Positions 6,803-7,239 of a DNA stretch of 7,239 nucleotides are shown one piece after another (position 1 is the stretch's first letter; each line of letters opens with the position of its first letter). This stretch comes from Deltaproteobacteria bacterium. Lineage in GTDB: Bacteria; Desulfobacterota; Desulfuromonadia; Geobacterales; Pseudopelobacteraceae. Location: the NCBI GenBank assembly GCA_016219145.1, contig JACRCG010000035.1, positions 1 through 7,239 on the forward strand, written 5' to 3'. The notes beneath the pieces were generated by a model, which saw only the letters and a program-made list of their open reading frames with translations, did no database searches and was not told where the DNA came from. A program made the translations under genes and the position numbers.

Positions 6803-6830
6803 ATTGTACCCCAAGTGGATATTTTCACAA
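6803..6830 (-). promoter_or_regulatory. Predicted promoter of the YtxH gene
   Basis: On the minus strand TTGTGA (6830-6825) and TACAAT (6808-6803) are 16 bp apart. Transcription would start near 6796, giving a leader of about 24 bases that contains the AAGGAGG site. The spacing is slightly short and the -35 imperfect, so this is a reasonable but unproven call. A promoter for the divergent oxidoreductase must lie in the same 151-bp gap, but I could not find a pair of boxes with good spacing on the plus strand. Confidence 0.5.
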
Positions 6831-6923
6831 GCCTGTTACTGAATCCATAAATCTTTATCTTTGTACAGCGGCGTGATATATACATCCGCATCAAATCAAT
6901 CAGCAATTTATACGGGGTAACCA

Positions 6924-7239
6924 ATGAATACTACAATCTACGATGTCCTTATTATCGGCGGAGGGCCTGCGGGACTCTCGACCGCTTACCTGTGCCACAA
7001 GCATGGGCTTTCATACCTGGTGCTTGAGTCCGGCAAGGCTATTTTTCAGGGCATTGCCAATACCTATCCGGAGGGAAAGCTGGTGTACGCCTCCAAGCCG
7101 AAGGATGCTCCCGAGCCGTTCATGGTTGAAGAGCTGCGCCCGCCCGATAAACCGGTCACGGTTGAAAGTTATCTGCAGTACGTGCAGCACTTCGTACAGC
7201 ATGAGAATCTTCACGTTCAGACCGAAGTTGATTTTGAAG
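6924..7239 (+). CDS. FAD/NAD(P)-dependent oxidoreductase, N-terminal part (3' end off window)
   Basis: The frame from the ATG at 6924 is open for 105 codons to the right edge. It begins with a Rossmann-fold dinucleotide-binding motif: a beta-strand YDVLIIGG, the glycine loop GGGPAG at 12-17, and an acidic residue E35 ending the second strand (YLVLE), which in this fold binds the FAD ribose. ANTYPEGK follows at 45-52. The pattern fits the thioredoxin-reductase-like class of flavoproteins; the CxxC redox pair and NAD(P) domain, if present, lie outside the window, so the substrate cannot be told. The ribosome site is weak (GGGG at 6914-6917, six bases before the ATG). It is divergent from the YtxH gene and shares its 151-bp upstream gap. 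Confidence 0.85.
   Translation, partial: MNTTIYDVLIIGGGPAGLSTAYLCHKHGLSYLVLESGKAIFQGIANTYPEGKLVYASKPKDAPEPFMVEELRPPDKPVTVESYLQYVQHFVQHENLHVQTEVDFE

Noticed and set aside
6565..6924. Frames of 103 codons (plus) and 70 codons (minus) across the ytxH start and divergent gap
   Set aside because: They overlap the well-supported ytxH gene and its promoter region, have no good ribosome site and show no domain.
1..7239. tRNA, rRNA, transposase, phage, toxin-antitoxin or defence genes
   Set aside because: None of the translated frames or intergenic regions shows the expected motifs or structures.

Overview
The window reads as ordinary chromosome of a Gram-negative bacterium, most likely a Geobacter-like member of the Desulfuromonadia/Geobacterales. 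This rests on the style of the MiaB and GlnRS sequences and on a paired EF-hand (dockerin-like) C-terminal tail with an 'EVQ..IN.FLG' pattern, which I associate from memory with secreted Geobacter proteins. The taxon is an inference; no search was run. Both ends cut through genes.

Layout: (1) 1-2632, minus strand: a tRNA operon, miaB (tRNA methylthiotransferase) followed after 17 bp by glnS (glutaminyl-tRNA synthetase), which runs off the left edge. (2) 2633-2772: a compact divergent promoter region. Both promoters lie so close to their start codons that both mRNAs may be leaderless or nearly so. (3) 2773-6199, plus strand: a large secreted thermolysin-family (M4) metalloprotease with extra C-terminal domains, followed 13 bp later by a HAD-family nucleotidase resembling YrfG. 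(4) 6200-6430: a rho-independent terminator reading leftward, then an imperfect, nested ~200-bp inverted repeat carrying CACAAAG heptamers. (5) 6431-6772, minus strand: a small YtxH-type membrane-anchored protein. (6) 6773-6923: a second divergent intergenic region. (7) 6924-7239, plus strand: the start of an FAD/NAD(P)-dependent oxidoreductase that runs off the right edge.

How the genes relate: miaB and glnS both serve tRNA function and are probably co-transcribed. The protease is exported and presumably degrades extracellular protein. The nucleotidase next to it is cytoplasmic, so that pairing is probably positional rather than functional. I found no RNA gene, CRISPR array, transposase, phage gene or defence system. 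The parts that merit a second look are the divergent leaderless promoters, the dockerin-like tail and the intergenic inverted repeat; I do not see a convincing new multi-gene system.
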